A stretch of DNA of 64,000 nt from NCBI RefSeq assembly GCF_011420305.2, contig NZ_CP061769.1:979001-1043000 (forward strand), read 5' to 3'. This document shows, in pieces, positions 34,811-44,049 of this stretch. The first letter of the stretch is position 1. Each line of letters opens with the position of its first letter. A model generated the notes under the pieces. That model was not told the origin of the DNA. It ran no database searches and saw nothing but the letters and a program-made list of their open reading frames with translations. Made by a program: the position numbers and the translations under genes. The stretch comes from Nocardioides ochotonae (GTDB lineage Bacteria > Actinomycetota > Actinomycetes > Propionibacteriales > Nocardioidaceae).

Positions 34811-37362
34811 TCGTTCTCCTCAGTCACGACGCTCCCGACAATGTCCATCGCCTCCCGCAGGAGAGCATCCGGCCCAAGGAGCGCGTCCTGTCCGGTGGTG
34901 TGCGAGCGGAGCGTGACGGCGACAGTCTGTCGCTGTGCCGCTCGCGCCTTAACAAGTTCCGTCGACGCGGCGTCGATCGCCGTACGCAGTTCGGGTGAAG
35001 CTGCTTCGAGCATCGTTTCCTGCTCCTCGATCAGGCGGCGCACCTCGGCGACCTCGTTGTCCGATGGGCGGGCGCGCTCCCGTGCCCAGTCGGTTCCGCC
35101 ACTGAACGCGTCGATACGTGCTTGCTGTGCGAGCAGATCGGTCAGGTGGCGGCGAAGGTCGGGCAGGTAGGAAGGGTCCGTGCTGAAGTGGTCGCAGCCC
35201 GCGCACTGCCAACGCATCGGGCATGCGTGGCCTTCCGCTGCCACGTTGCTGGGCTCGCTGCATCCGCCGAAGGGGACGGCGACAACGCCCACGTTGCGGC
35301 GCAGGCTCTCGGCAAGATCCAGTCCGCCCCAGCGCAATGTGCCCCTCTCGTCCAGGACGAGGGAGCCCATCATGTCGGTGGCCTCGCGTTGGCGGGCGCG
35401 GCTGACCTTGAAGTAGGACATCGTGGTCTGGATCTGCTCATGTCCCATCAGTTCCTTGAGAACGTCCGGGTGCACGCCAGCGTCGGCCCGCCGCTGCGCG
35501 TACGTGTGGCGGAAGGCGTACGGGAAGACCAGGGAGCGGTCGAAGTCGATGGGCTGCCCGTCGAGCCCAAGTCCGCCCGTCGTCAGCGATGGCAGGGCAT
35601 CGACCCACCGCCGCACGTATGTCTTAACCGTGTCGGACGCGATCGGTGTGTACCCGTGCGGGTTCATCGTCTCGCGGGGGAACAGGGCCAGCCGGCTGGG
35701 ATCCGCGTGCGGATACAACCCTCGGGCGAAGGTCTCCTGCTCCCTCACCAACCGCGCGACGAGCGCCGTCACAGGCAAGCGCCTCTCGTCGATGCCGCCG
35801 CTGGTTTTGAACTCGGTGTAAGTCAGGACCGGGCCACCTGCTGCGCCCTCATCGACGCAGCCTGGTCGCAGCTCGCAGATCTCGGTGGGGCGTCGGCCAG
35901 TCTCGGCGAGTAGCAGCACGAAGCGTGGTGCGTCCTCGCGCCAGACTGATGCGAGGAGGTCTCGTGATTCCTGGCTCAGTAACTGTTGTACGACCGCTGC
36001 TGGGAGCGACTTGCCGATCTCGTCGTCGCCACGAGATGCCTTCGGGCGCGCGGGAACCATGTCGTTGGTGATGTTGAAACTGGGAGCCAGCCTGGGCAAG
36101 AGGCCAGCGTCGCGGGCCCACCTGATCACTAGGCGGTTGCGCGCCAGGACGAAGTGGCGACGCTTTTCGGTCCAGGGCTTGTTGGCTGGTCCGTCGCCCG
36201 TCAGTACCCCCTGGCTCACCAGGGTGAGCAGGTACGTGCCGAACGCCAACGCGTGGTCGCGCCCGAGTAGTTGGGGCGAGCGGCCTCCGTCTGGTGCGTG
36301 TGCTTCGAGGTAGTTGGACAGCACTGCCACTGCCCGGACGGTCCTCCTGATCGCCTCGAAGTCGCGGTAGGAGTTGACCGTCCCCCAGCCCCACTCTTGG
36401 ACGGCAGTGCGCAGCCACGGCAGTCGGACTTCCGTCCAATCCACTTCGCCACGCTTGCCGAAAACGCTCCCCGGCCACAGGTCAGCGGTCTTGAACTCAT
36501 CGGGGCTGCAGCTGGTCACCTTGGCTGTCCGCACGAGTTGCTCGGCGATGTTGCGCTTGTTGGCACGCCAGGCCGTCGGGAGGTCGCTCTCCTCGACGTC
36601 TCGCAGGTCTGGGACCTGTACCTCGCGCAGCCAATTGACAACGGGTTGCAGCACGTCTAGCCGGGTCTGAACGCCTCGACGACTGCGGATCAGGACGCCG
36701 TAGAGGACCTGTTCAACGACGAGGTCGCTCAGGCCCCGAAGGACGCAGATGCGGGCGTCAGAGGGAGCGCTCGGAGCCTGCTTGAGCCATGCGTCGTGAT
36801 CGGACTGGGCGCGGCGTGCGCGACGCCATGCCGCCATGTGGGCACGGCACAGGAGTGACGTCGGGTCCGCGGCCGCGCGAACGCAGGCCGCCACCCTGCA
36901 CTCCCCGAGCCGGGTCAGAGGCTCGGCTGTCGCGATCAGCGTGATCAGGTCCATCGAACCCGCGCTGAAGGCCGTCGCGTGGGTCGAGCACAGGTCGTGG
37001 GATCGCGCTGGACGCTGGCATCGCGCGCTGTCCTCACCTACTCGGCACAGACGGTCGGCGTCGGTCGACCGATCGCGTGCGACGGGTGCTGCGCGGAAGA
37101 CGTCGAGGTCGGGTTTGCCGGCACGTCGCCACTGCCCACGACAGCCATCACAGAGCGTCTCGGTGGCCTGCGCGGAGCCCCAGGCGGGCCTCCTGCATGC
37201 CTCGACCGTGCAAGCCTTCCAGCCCAGCAGCGGATGGTCAGGGCTCGGCCTTAGTTCGCGCGAGGTGGCATCCCAGCCAAGCTCCGCCAGCCACTCGGAC
37301 AGCGCTTCGTCTGTGTTGCCATCGTCGCCCTGAATGAGGATCAGTTCTGCGCTTAGGGTCAT
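34807..37362 (-). CDS. tnpB: TnpB-like large tyrosine recombinase
   Basis: The 851-residue protein has a Cys-rich N-terminal half with three zinc-ribbon-like repeats (CxxxxC..LC..C; residues about 50-175), then a tyrosine-recombinase catalytic domain with Arg in ETGRRPTEICELRP, YAFRHTYAQRRADAG, LMGHEQIQTTMSYFKV (Tyr nucleophile), and a C-terminal Cys cluster (CPMRWQCAGCDHF). Length and architecture match Tn554 TnpB. It is coupled to tnpA and tnpC by ATGA overlaps. Confidence 0.9.
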   Translation of the reverse strand: MTLSAELILIQGDDGNTDEALSEWLAELGWDATSRELRPSPDHPLLGWKACTVEACRRPAWGSAQATETLCDGCRGQWRRAGKPDLDVFRAAPVARDRSTDADRLCRVGEDSARCQRPARSHDLCSTHATAFSAGSMDLITLIATAEPLTRLGECRVAACVRAAADPTSLLCRAHMAAWRRARRAQSDHDAWLKQAPSAPSDARICVLRGLSDLVVEQVLYGVLIRSRRGVQTRLDVLQPVVNWLREVQVPDLRDVEESDLPTAWRANKRNIAEQLVRTAKVTSCSPDEFKTADLWPGSVFGKRGEVDWTEVRLPWLRTAVQEWGWGTVNSYRDFEAIRRTVRAVAVLSNYLEAHAPDGGRSPQLLGRDHALAFGTYLLTLVSQGVLTGDGPANKPWTEKRRHFVLARNRLVIRWARDAGLLPRLAPSFNITNDMVPARPKASRGDDEIGKSLPAAVVQQLLSQESRDLLASVWREDAPRFVLLLAETGRRPTEICELRPGCVDEGAAGGPVLTYTEFKTSGGIDERRLPVTALVARLVREQETFARGLYPHADPSRLALFPRETMNPHGYTPIASDTVKTYVRRWVDALPSLTTGGLGLDGQPIDFDRSLVFPYAFRHTYAQRRADAGVHPDVLKELMGHEQIQTTMSYFKVSRARQREATDMMGSLVLDERGTLRWGGLDLAESLRRNVGVVAVPFGGCSEPSNVAAEGHACPMRWQCAGCDHFSTDPSYLPDLRRHLTDLLAQQARIDAFSGGTDWARERARPSDNEVAEVRRLIEEQETMLEAASPELRTAIDAASTELVKARAAQRQTVAVTLRSHTTGQDALLGPDALLREAMDIVGSVVTEENE

Positions 37363-38498
37363 GAGTCGAGGGCTCCGTCCTCAAGGAGGTCGGCGATGGA
37401 GGACTGCTCGACGGCGTCGCGCAGTCGCTGCTCATCTGGATGCAGGTACACCTGTGTTGTGGTGACCCAGGCGTGGCCCATCAACTCGGCGACCACGTCC
37501 ACGCTCGCGGTCTCGATCGCGCTGCTGCCGAAGGTGTGGCGAAGGCTGTGGGGATTCACCTTGTAGCCGACCTTCGTCGACAGCCGCTCCAGCAACTCGT
37601 TCACGGCGTGGGCTTTCATGGGCTCGCCGAGTGGCTCCTGATAGAGATTCACGAACACGTAGTCGCATGAGGTCGCATGAGGGACTCGGTCACGCTCTTG
37701 GCGATACAGGCTGTAGACCTGGGTGACAGTTCGGGGCACTGGCACGATGCGGGCAACGCCACCCTTGACGACTGCTCCGTTCGTACTCTCCCGCGGCGTC
37801 ACGTGGACATGTGCGCCCTTGAAGGCGCACCCGAGGCTGAGTGAGTCCGGAAGCAGGTGCATGTCGGACAGGCGCAAGCCGATCGCTTCGCCTCTTCGGA
37901 GTCCTGCGCACGTCATGACCAGGATCAGGAGGAAGTCACGGAGGTTGCCGGTTGCCTCGAGGAGGGAGCGGACGACTGTGATCGGCACGGCGGCGGGCAT
38001 GGGTCGCTTCTTGCGACGTTTCTTGAGTCGGTGCCGGCGCCCGGACAGGATCAACAGCCCGTCGTGGGACCGCCCGACCTCGAACAGGCGAGTGAGGATC
38101 TCGAACGGGACGACGCCCTGCGAGGCAAGGTGTCGGAACATCTCGCACACGACCATGCAGATTCGGTCGACCACTGGGTCCGACCGCACGGGTGGGCTGC
38201 CGGGGCCAGCGAGTGCCTGGCGTGAGCGTCGTTGTTCTTCGGGGCCAGGAGTGGTCCGCAGCCAGATCTGGAATGGCGTGATGTCCGGGTCGTCCCATTG
38301 GCGCTTGGTTCGGTCGCACCACGTGAAGTAGAGCGCGAGGTCGCTCGCGTAGCGGTGGCAGGTGCCTTCGGCAAGACGGCGGGAGAACGCCAGGAACTGG
38401 AGGTAGGTGTCGGCTGGTTCGACCTTGTCGTAGTGATCGTCGATGACGCTCCAGTACGGACCCACGAGGGCCTCGAACTTGAACTGGCGATGCGCCAT
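37359..38498 (-). CDS. tnpA: TnpA-like tyrosine recombinase
   Basis: The 379-residue protein has an N-terminal SAM-like DNA-binding domain (FSRRLAEGTCHRYASDLALY) and a catalytic domain with Arg I (CAGLRRGEAIGLRLSD), HxxR (HSLRHTFGSSA) and the Tyr motif (LMGHAWVTTTQVYLHPD). It is the first gene of the transposon operon, starting 203 bp from the right end. Confidence 0.92.
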   Translation of the reverse strand: MAHRQFKFEALVGPYWSVIDDHYDKVEPADTYLQFLAFSRRLAEGTCHRYASDLALYFTWCDRTKRQWDDPDITPFQIWLRTTPGPEEQRRSRQALAGPGSPPVRSDPVVDRICMVVCEMFRHLASQGVVPFEILTRLFEVGRSHDGLLILSGRRHRLKKRRKKRPMPAAVPITVVRSLLEATGNLRDFLLILVMTCAGLRRGEAIGLRLSDMHLLPDSLSLGCAFKGAHVHVTPRESTNGAVVKGGVARIVPVPRTVTQVYSLYRQERDRVPHATSCDYVFVNLYQEPLGEPMKAHAVNELLERLSTKVGYKVNPHSLRHTFGSSAIETASVDVVAELMGHAWVTTTQVYLHPDEQRLRDAVEQSSIADLLEDGALDS

Positions 38499-38609
38499 AG
38501 GTCTGAGTGAACCGTCCCGACACTAGGTGCTCGCCGTTCCGGCGGACTCTGTCCCTGCGTCGTCCTGGACGCTAGACCTAGGGGCTCACCTGTATCGCTA
38601 GCGACACGC

Positions 38610-38642
38610 TGTGCGGTGCACCCCTGTTGCTCTTGCACCGCA
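38610..38642. repeat. Subterminal inverted repeats near the right transposon end
   Basis: TGTGCGGTGCA (38610-38620) and CTTGCACCGCA (38632-38642) face each other, and the same core occurs once near the left end (31983-31993). Probable recombinase arm-binding sites. Confidence 0.6.
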
Positions 38643-38688
38643 TACTTCCTGCGCAGCCTGTGTGAAGTGCACATGGTGCAGGTTGAGC

Positions 38689-38706
38689 ACCCCTACGAAA
38701 CCATGG
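38689..38706 (-). repeat. Right terminal inverted repeat of the Tn554-type element
   Basis: ACCCCTACGAAACCATGG, the reverse complement of 31916-31933. Its outer six bases are the core shared with rtcB. Confidence 0.92.
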
Positions 38707-39589
38707 AGCCGGGGATCAGCCCCCACTCGCCCTCGCGCGCCGAGATCGCGCCCTTGCGCGACAGCCACACGTCCTTGCCGAAGTGGTTCTCGCGCAGGGT
38801 GTAGTTGTGGTGACAGTTCACCTCCTGCTCGCGCACGACCGGCGAGCCGATCCAGTCCTCGAAGCAGGTGGCGACGCGGTCCATCATCTCGGCGCGGTTC
38901 TCGTAGGCGAACCGCTGTGCCCATGCGAGCTCGGTGACGTAGCGGTCGAACTCGGCGGTGGCCTCGACCAGGTAGGCGAGGTCGCGGTCGGGGAGCGTGA
39001 CGGAGTGGCGGGCGCAGTAGTCCTGAGCGACCTTGATGTGGTGCTGGGCGATCTTGTTGCCCACGCCGCGTGACCCGGAGTGCAGGAACAGCCAGACCCG
39101 GTCGTCCTCGTCCAGGGACACTTCGATGAAGTGGTTGCCCGAGCCGAGGGTGCCCAGCTGCAGCTCCCAGTTGGCGGCGTACGTGCCGGGGTCGAACCCG
39201 AGCTCCTCGGCTTGGGCGGTGAGCGTGTCGAGGCGCTCGCGGGTGTGCTCGCGGGTCACCGCGCGGTTGTACTTGCCGGCCGACAGCGGCACCGCGGCCT
39301 CGATCGACTCGCGCAGCGTACGCCGTTCGCCCGGCAGGTGGCCGGCGGCGTACTGGGTGCGGACCGCGATCATGCCGCAGCCGATGTCGACACCGACCGC
39401 GGCCGGGATGATCGCGCCGAGGGTCGGGATGACCGACCCGACGGTGGCGCCCTTGCCGAGGTGCGCGTCGGGCATCAGCGCGAGGTGCGGATGGATGAAC
39501 GGCATCTCGCTGGTGGTCTGCGCCTGAGCGCGGGTGTTGTCCTCGAGGATCGACGCCCAGTTCATGAAGCGCTTGGTGATCTGTTCCAT
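38701..39589 (-). pseudogene. rtcB: 5' part of rtcB (RNA 3'-phosphate ligase), interrupted by a transposon
   Basis: Starting at ATG 39589 (MEQITKRFMNW), about 297 residues match RtcB, including PDAHLGKGATVGSVIP, VGVDIGCGMIAVRT (metal-binding Asp/Cys), LGSGNHFIEV, FLHSGSRGVGNKIA (His) and the motif EWGLIPGSM. After the junction only V-S-stop is read (stop at 38693). The catalytic nucleophile His lies in the separated 3' part, so this fragment alone should be inactive. RtcB joins 2',3'-cyclic phosphate and 5'-OH RNA ends. Confidence 0.94.
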
Positions 39590-39630
39590 GGTGCTCCGGT
39601 TCTCCGTTTCGGGTCCGGGCAAGCAGCGCG

Positions 39631-40059
39631 TCAGCAGCGCGGAGTGTCCTTCAGGCGGAAGATGGCTCCCAGACCGATCCCGTCGCCCTCGCCGGCACCC
39701 GCCTCGAGTCGGTCCCCAGAGCGCACCACGAGTGACTTGTACCCCGAGACCCTGCCGGCGCCGGCCCGGACCATCGCGCTGGCGGTGTTGCCGTTCCGGA
39801 TCCGAAAGATCGCCCCGGTGTGGGCGTGCTTACCGCCTCGGTTGTTGACACGGACTCGCAGCTGGAACCTCTGTCCCTCCACGTGGACCTTGCACGCCTG
39901 GACCGTCGCGCCGTGGAACATGAGCTGGGTGCCCCACGCTGCGTTCGCGGCTGGAGCAGTCGACACGAGCAGGGTGCCGGTGACCACGGCGGCGCTGGCG
40001 AGGCTGACGAGACGACCGCCGCCGCGGACTCGGCGGGAGGAAGGGGAAGGCGGGTTCAT
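39631..40059 (-). CDS. Secreted protein of unknown function
   Basis: The 142-residue protein has a long Arg-containing signal peptide (RRVRGGGRLVSLASAAVV...APAANA) with predicted cleavage near residue 40 and a roughly 100-residue beta-rich domain with two cysteines. No family recognised. It lies just upstream of rtcB in the same orientation. Confidence 0.7.
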   Translation of the reverse strand: MNPPSPSSRRVRGGGRLVSLASAAVVTGTLLVSTAPAANAAWGTQLMFHGATVQACKVHVEGQRFQLRVRVNNRGGKHAHTGAIFRIRNGNTASAMVRAGAGRVSGYKSLVVRSGDRLEAGAGEGDGIGLGAIFRLKDTPRC

Positions 40060-40326
40060 GGACCAGCATCTTTCCCCATGTCGCCAACCGCAAAGCAACC
40101 GATGCGCCTGGCGCGGTCGCACCCGCGGTCCGTCATCGCTTCTGGCCGGCTGGTGGCGGCCGCTGACCTGAGCAACTGGATCGCGGCTGCTCGGTTGAGC
40201 TGCCCTCTCAGGGGTAGATGGAGCCTGCCTTCTCGTACGTAACGCGAAGGCAGGTACGACAAACGGACCTGACACCACGCTCCCGGGCCGCTCAGCGCAG
40301 TTCGGGCCGAACCGGAGAGTGCTTCC

Positions 40327-40755
40327 TTGGACTCGGACTTCACCTCCCACGAACGTCTCGCCGACGAGACGCTCGCTACTCGCATACGCGCGGCCAAGTT
40401 CACCCCCGTCCGCCTGCGCGACGGTTACCGCCAACGAGACGTCGACGACTTCCTGGACCAGCTCGTCACCGACCTGGAGTCGCCCTCCCCGCAGCTGGGA
40501 ACCGCGAGCATCGAGGCTGCCCGATTCACGGTCGTTCGCATGGAGGAGGGGTACGCGAAGGACGAGGTCGACGCACTCCTGGACCAGGCAGCCACCCACC
40601 TGACCCTCCATGGGCGCCGCGACGGCCTGCTGGAGCAGCAGCCGGTCAGCACCCCGGCGAGAGAGAGGAGCAGCCGTGCCAGGAGTCAGTGGCTCACGCT
40701 CATGCTGATCGCCGCGCTACTCGTAGGGATGCTGGTATCAGCGCTCGCGCGCTGA
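40327..40755 (+). CDS. DivIVA-domain protein with C-terminal membrane anchor
   Basis: The 142-residue protein contains two tandem copies of the DivIVA N-terminal motif: KFTPVRLRDGYRQRDVDDFL (about 23-42) and RFTVVRMEEGYAKDEVDALL (about 65-84), then a linker and a C-terminal membrane helix. DivIVA domains sense membrane curvature and recruit growth-pole proteins. The TTG start has GGAGAG upstream. The 266 bp before it show no gene. Confidence 0.8.
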   Translation: MDSDFTSHERLADETLATRIRAAKFTPVRLRDGYRQRDVDDFLDQLVTDLESPSPQLGTASIEAARFTVVRMEEGYAKDEVDALLDQAATHLTLHGRRDGLLEQQPVSTPARERSSRARSQWLTLMLIAALLVGMLVSALAR

Positions 40756-40910
40756 CCCAACGGTCTGCTCGCCCTCGTGGGTGACAGGCGGCGTGTCGCG
40801 CCGTCGCCGTGAAGTGCGTCAATTACGACAAGTGCCTTCTCGGGGACGCTGCCGCGATGGCGTCACATTCCGGAGGCCCCACTTGAAACCGGGGAAACCG
40901 CCAGAACGCG

Positions 40911-40944
40911 CAGGGCCTGACCCCTGGGGTGAGGTCAGGCCCTG
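40911..40944. terminator. Bidirectional hairpin terminator
   Basis: A perfect 12-bp stem (CAGGGCCTGACC with GGTCAGGCCCTG) with a 10-base loop, between the convergent DivIVA-domain and zinc-ribbon genes. Confidence 0.8.
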
Positions 40945-40972
40945 GGCTGTGGGGACGTGGGTGGTGAGTGGC

Positions 40973-42583
40973 TCAGCTCCGGGCAGGTGGCTGGGTCGAG
41001 GTGTCGGTTGCGTCGGCGGCCGACTGCTGCGGGGTGCCCGCGGCGGGCTGCTGGTCGCCCGGCTGGGTCTGCATGGTCTTGGCGAGCGAACGCGCCTGGG
41101 TGGAGAGCTGCTTGAGGTCCAAGGCGCCGGTCGCAGCGGAGATCGCGAGCGCTGCCAAGAACGCGAAGGTGAGCAGCAGGAACGTCGCGGCGACACCGGA
41201 GAGTCCTACGTACAGGGACCCGTCGAGCTCACCGCTGCCCCAGTAGAGCCCACCAAGGTCGACCGGGTCCTCATCGGTGTCCATGTTCACGTCCACGCCG
41301 GCGTGAACTGCGCTCAGGCGCACCAGCAGCGGGATGAAGAGCAGGAAGGAGCCCACCCAGACAAGCTGGTTGCGCAGCACCTGATCGCGCGAGCGGGAGG
41401 CCCGTGCGACGAGGAACGCGCCGACGAGCAGCCACAGCGGCATGACACCGACGGCGATCCACAGGCCGGGCTCGTCACCCTCGCCGGTGAAGAAGGTGAG
41501 GCGGTGCATCTCGCTGAACCGATCGATCCCCGACTCGCCAGAGCCGGTGTAAGTCCCGACGCCGTTCGCTCCGGCCGAGACGCCGGCACCAAGGCCGATG
41601 AGGCCGAAGCCGAGGTTGGCCAAGTAGGCGATTCCGAGACCGATCAGGGTCATCCACTCGTCGGAGTCCATCTCAGAGGTGTCGTTGCCGTCACCGAACA
41701 GCAGCAGGACGGCCACGCACAGGGCGCCCGCGATCGGGAGCAGCAGAAGCATGCGGGTGAACCCGGCCAGCGGTGCGGCGACCCAGTCGTGCACGAGCTG
41801 CAGCTTCGGGTGGAGCCAGTCGCGACGCATGAGGCAGGCGATGGCCAGCACGAAGGAGACCATGACCATCGGCATGAACAGCGCTCCGGCGACCGAGGCG
41901 CCGAAGCCGACGAGGAAGTCGCTGTCGTCGGCCTCGAGGTCGCTGAGGCCTGCTCCGAGGGCGTCATTGTCCCCGCGGAAGATCGCCGCGACGAGTGCTG
42001 CCCCGGCACCGGTGATGAGGGCGGTCCGTGCAGCGTCACCAGCGGCGACGACCGCGTTGGTGTACTGCGCGGTGATGCGGCGGAACAGGTACACGGCCAC
42101 ACCGAGGGCTACCAAGGTGATCGTCAGCGGGAAGGCGCCGACAAACCCGAGAGCGTCCAGATCCAGGTCGCCGTGGGGGGAGATGAGGAGGTCGGCACCG
42201 AACGCTGCGGTCATCAGCGTCGCGGTGAGCGTGAGTGTGTTGTCGAGGCCGAAGCCTTCGGGCTTGATGAGCAGCGCCAGGATCAACGAGAGGACCCCGG
42301 ACGCCGCGAGGGTCGCCGCGGCGACAACGCCAGCACCGACCCAGTTCCCGACGAGGAGACGGCCCAGGAACTTCTGGGCATCGAACGTCACCGGGGGCTC
42401 ACCTGCAGAGGTGGGCGGCGCCTGCGTCACCTGCGGCGCGACGGCCGGCGGAGGCGGGGGTGGGGTGACTTGGGTGGTGGTCGGGGAAGCGGTCGCGGCT
42501 GCCGGGGCGAAGGTGGCGCCGCAGTTGCTGCAGCCCGCCGCCCCGTCAGCCAGCTGGTGGCCGCAGTTGCTGCAGAAGTTCAC
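40973..42583 (-). CDS. Zinc-ribbon multi-pass membrane protein
   Basis: The 536-residue protein starts with a zinc ribbon (FCSNCGHQLADGAAGCSNCG, CxxC-x10-CxxC), a Pro/Thr-rich linker, then about ten hydrophobic helices with acidic loops and a soluble Gln/Ser-rich tail. GTG 42583 is chosen because it directly precedes the ribbon; the frame extends upstream without coding character. The function is unknown; similar proteins are common and uncharacterised in actinobacteria. Confidence 0.8.
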   Translation of the reverse strand: MNFCSNCGHQLADGAAGCSNCGATFAPAAATASPTTTQVTPPPPPPAVAPQVTQAPPTSAGEPPVTFDAQKFLGRLLVGNWVGAGVVAAATLAASGVLSLILALLIKPEGFGLDNTLTLTATLMTAAFGADLLISPHGDLDLDALGFVGAFPLTITLVALGVAVYLFRRITAQYTNAVVAAGDAARTALITGAGAALVAAIFRGDNDALGAGLSDLEADDSDFLVGFGASVAGALFMPMVMVSFVLAIACLMRRDWLHPKLQLVHDWVAAPLAGFTRMLLLLPIAGALCVAVLLLFGDGNDTSEMDSDEWMTLIGLGIAYLANLGFGLIGLGAGVSAGANGVGTYTGSGESGIDRFSEMHRLTFFTGEGDEPGLWIAVGVMPLWLLVGAFLVARASRSRDQVLRNQLVWVGSFLLFIPLLVRLSAVHAGVDVNMDTDEDPVDLGGLYWGSGELDGSLYVGLSGVAATFLLLTFAFLAALAISAATGALDLKQLSTQARSLAKTMQTQPGDQQPAAGTPQQSAADATDTSTQPPARS

Positions 42584-42770
42584 TTGTTTGTGGTCCTTTG
42601 CCTCACGGGAATGCCTCCGGGACCGTACGCACAAACCCGGGCGATTACCGGCGAACGCCCACTTAGGTGCCACTTCGACAGGTTCGGTTCGGCCGCTGGG
42701 GACTGCTGAAGGTTCGGTTGTCACCTGTGACCTGCCCCACGTCTTGGTTTCCACTCGTCGTGATGAGTTC

Positions 42771-43631
42771 TCAGGCGGAAACGGTGTCTGCGGGTGAGGC
42801 TAGCTCGTACTCGATCGGTGTCTTGTAGCCCAGCGCGGAGTGGCGTCGTTGGCGGTTGTGGAAGATCTCGATGTACTCGAAGATCGCGTTCGCCAATTCG
42901 ACCCGGGTCTTCCACTTGCGGCGGTTCAAGAGTTCGATCTGCATCGAGGACCAGAAGCTTTCCATCATGGCGTTGTCCAGGCCGTCGCCGACGGTGCCGA
43001 ACGATGGCAGCAGGCCTGCGCTGCGTATCCGGTCCCCGAACGCCCACGAGGTGAACTGCACTCCGTGGTCGGCATGGACGATGCCGCCTGGGTCGGGTTG
43101 GCGGTTGCGGATGGCCATGTCCAGGGCGTTGACGACGAGGGTGGCGTCCTGGCGAGAATCGATGGACCAGCCCACGATCCGTCGGCTGTAGGCATCCAGG
43201 ACCGCGGCACAGAAGACCTTCCCTTCACGCCTGGGGTGTTCAGTGATGTCGGTGACCCAGAGCTCGTTCGGTCGCAGCCGGTGGAACTTGCGATTGACCA
43301 AGTCACCTGAGGTCGCGACGCCCTTGAGACGCTTCACCCGTGCCGGGCCTGGCAGGCCGTAGATCCCCGCCTGCGTCATCAGCACCGACACCAACCGCGA
43401 GCTCACCTGGACGTCCATCGCCATCGTGAGTTCGGCGTGGACACGGCGGTACCCGTAGGTGCCCCGCGACGCGACGTGCACCTCTCGGATCAGCCCGGTC
43501 AGCCATTGGCGGCGCATCTGAGTTGCCGACAACGGTCGGCGCTTGTAGCGGTAATAGCCCTGGCGTGAGACCCCGAGGACTCGACAAGCGACATCAACGG
43601 GCATCCCGGCGCCGGCCAAGCGGTCGATCAC
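42771..43631 (-). CDS. IS3-family transposase OrfB (DDE integrase domain)
   Basis: The 286-residue frame has the HTH_21 region and an rve integrase core: first Asp in WVTDITEH, second in VHADHGVQFTS, Glu in MESFWSSMQIEL, and the terminal RRHSALGYKTPIEYE motif of IS3 transposases. GTG 43631 overlaps the orfA stop (GTGA). The active protein is usually an OrfAB fusion made by -1 frameshifting at the CCCAAAA heptamer (43643-43649). Confidence 0.93.
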   Translation of the reverse strand: MIDRLAGAGMPVDVACRVLGVSRQGYYRYKRRPLSATQMRRQWLTGLIREVHVASRGTYGYRRVHAELTMAMDVQVSSRLVSVLMTQAGIYGLPGPARVKRLKGVATSGDLVNRKFHRLRPNELWVTDITEHPRREGKVFCAAVLDAYSRRIVGWSIDSRQDATLVVNALDMAIRNRQPDPGGIVHADHGVQFTSWAFGDRIRSAGLLPSFGTVGDGLDNAMMESFWSSMQIELLNRRKWKTRVELANAIFEYIEIFHNRQRRHSALGYKTPIEYELASPADTVSA

Positions 43632-43924
43632 CGGGTGAACCCTTTTGGGTGGGGCTTGTCCTGGTCCAGGAACTTCGCCGCCTGCCGGACGATGGCGAGC
43701 TCGGTCTCGAGCTCCCGGATGCGACGCCGGGCGGCCCGGAGTTCGGCGGACTCGCTGGTGCTGATTCCGGGGCGTTCTCCGCGGTCGATCTGGTCTTGAC
43801 GAACCCAGTTGTGCAGGCAGCCGGCGCTGATGCCCAACTCGTAGGCGGTCTGCTTCACCTGTTTGCCGGAACGGATCAGCGCGACAGCACGTGCGCGGAA
43901 CTCGGGTGGGTAGGGACGAGGCAC
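43628..43924 (-). CDS. IS3-family transposase OrfA
   Basis: The 98-residue protein has the HTH_Tnp_1 helix-turn-helix (YPPEFRARAVALIRSG..QTAYELGISAGCLHNWV) and a leucine-zipper-like C-terminal helix ending near the slippery sequence CCCAAAA. Confidence 0.93.
   Translation of the reverse strand: MPRPYPPEFRARAVALIRSGKQVKQTAYELGISAGCLHNWVRQDQIDRGERPGISTSESAELRAARRRIRELETELAIVRQAAKFLDQDKPHPKGFTR
43643..43649 (-). promoter_or_regulatory. -1 frameshift slippery heptamer of the IS3 element
   Basis: On the minus strand C-CCA-AAA-GGG changes to CCC-AAA-AGG after a -1 slip, moving from orfA into orfB just before the orfA stop. The heptamer fits X XXY YYZ. Confidence 0.75.
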
Positions 43925-44049
43925 GGTCGGAGCCTTTCAATCAGGCCCTCGACTCATCACTGAATCTGGAAACCAGGCTGTGGGGCAGGTCAAACTGTCA
44001 CCAGTTCGTGCAGCAGACCCGTTCGGCCACCACGTCTGAAAGGTATTCT

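Larger units (their letters stand above)
31916..38706 (-). mobile_element. Tn554-type transposon inserted in rtcB
   Basis: A 6.8-kb unit lies between two copies of CCATGG (31916-31921 and 38701-38706) that split rtcB in frame. It carries the Tn554 set tnpA, tnpB and tnpC, each overlapping the next by four bases, and two cargo genes (32353-33234 and a lipoprotein gene inside a nested element). Tn554 also leaves a 6-bp core at a conserved chromosomal gene (radC), so the architecture agrees with the family, but the target differs. Its ends form an 18-bp perfect inverted repeat. Confidence 0.9.
42728..43992 (-). mobile_element. IS3-family insertion sequence (about 1265 bp)
   Basis: The ends share TGACCTGCCCCAC (42728 onward and, inverted, up to 43992), followed by an imperfectly matched stretch with TGGTTTCCA in both, i.e. 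imperfect terminal inverted repeats of roughly 26 bp. Inside are overlapping orfA and orfB. No clear 3-4-bp target duplication is visible (CTG before, AAC after). The element looks intact. Confidence 0.85.

Noticed and set aside
31916..38706. Assembly artefact as explanation for split rtcB
   Set aside because: Both junctions share the palindromic core, the insert has coherent tnpABC genes and symmetrical ends, and the target frame is restored exactly; a real insertion is far more likely.
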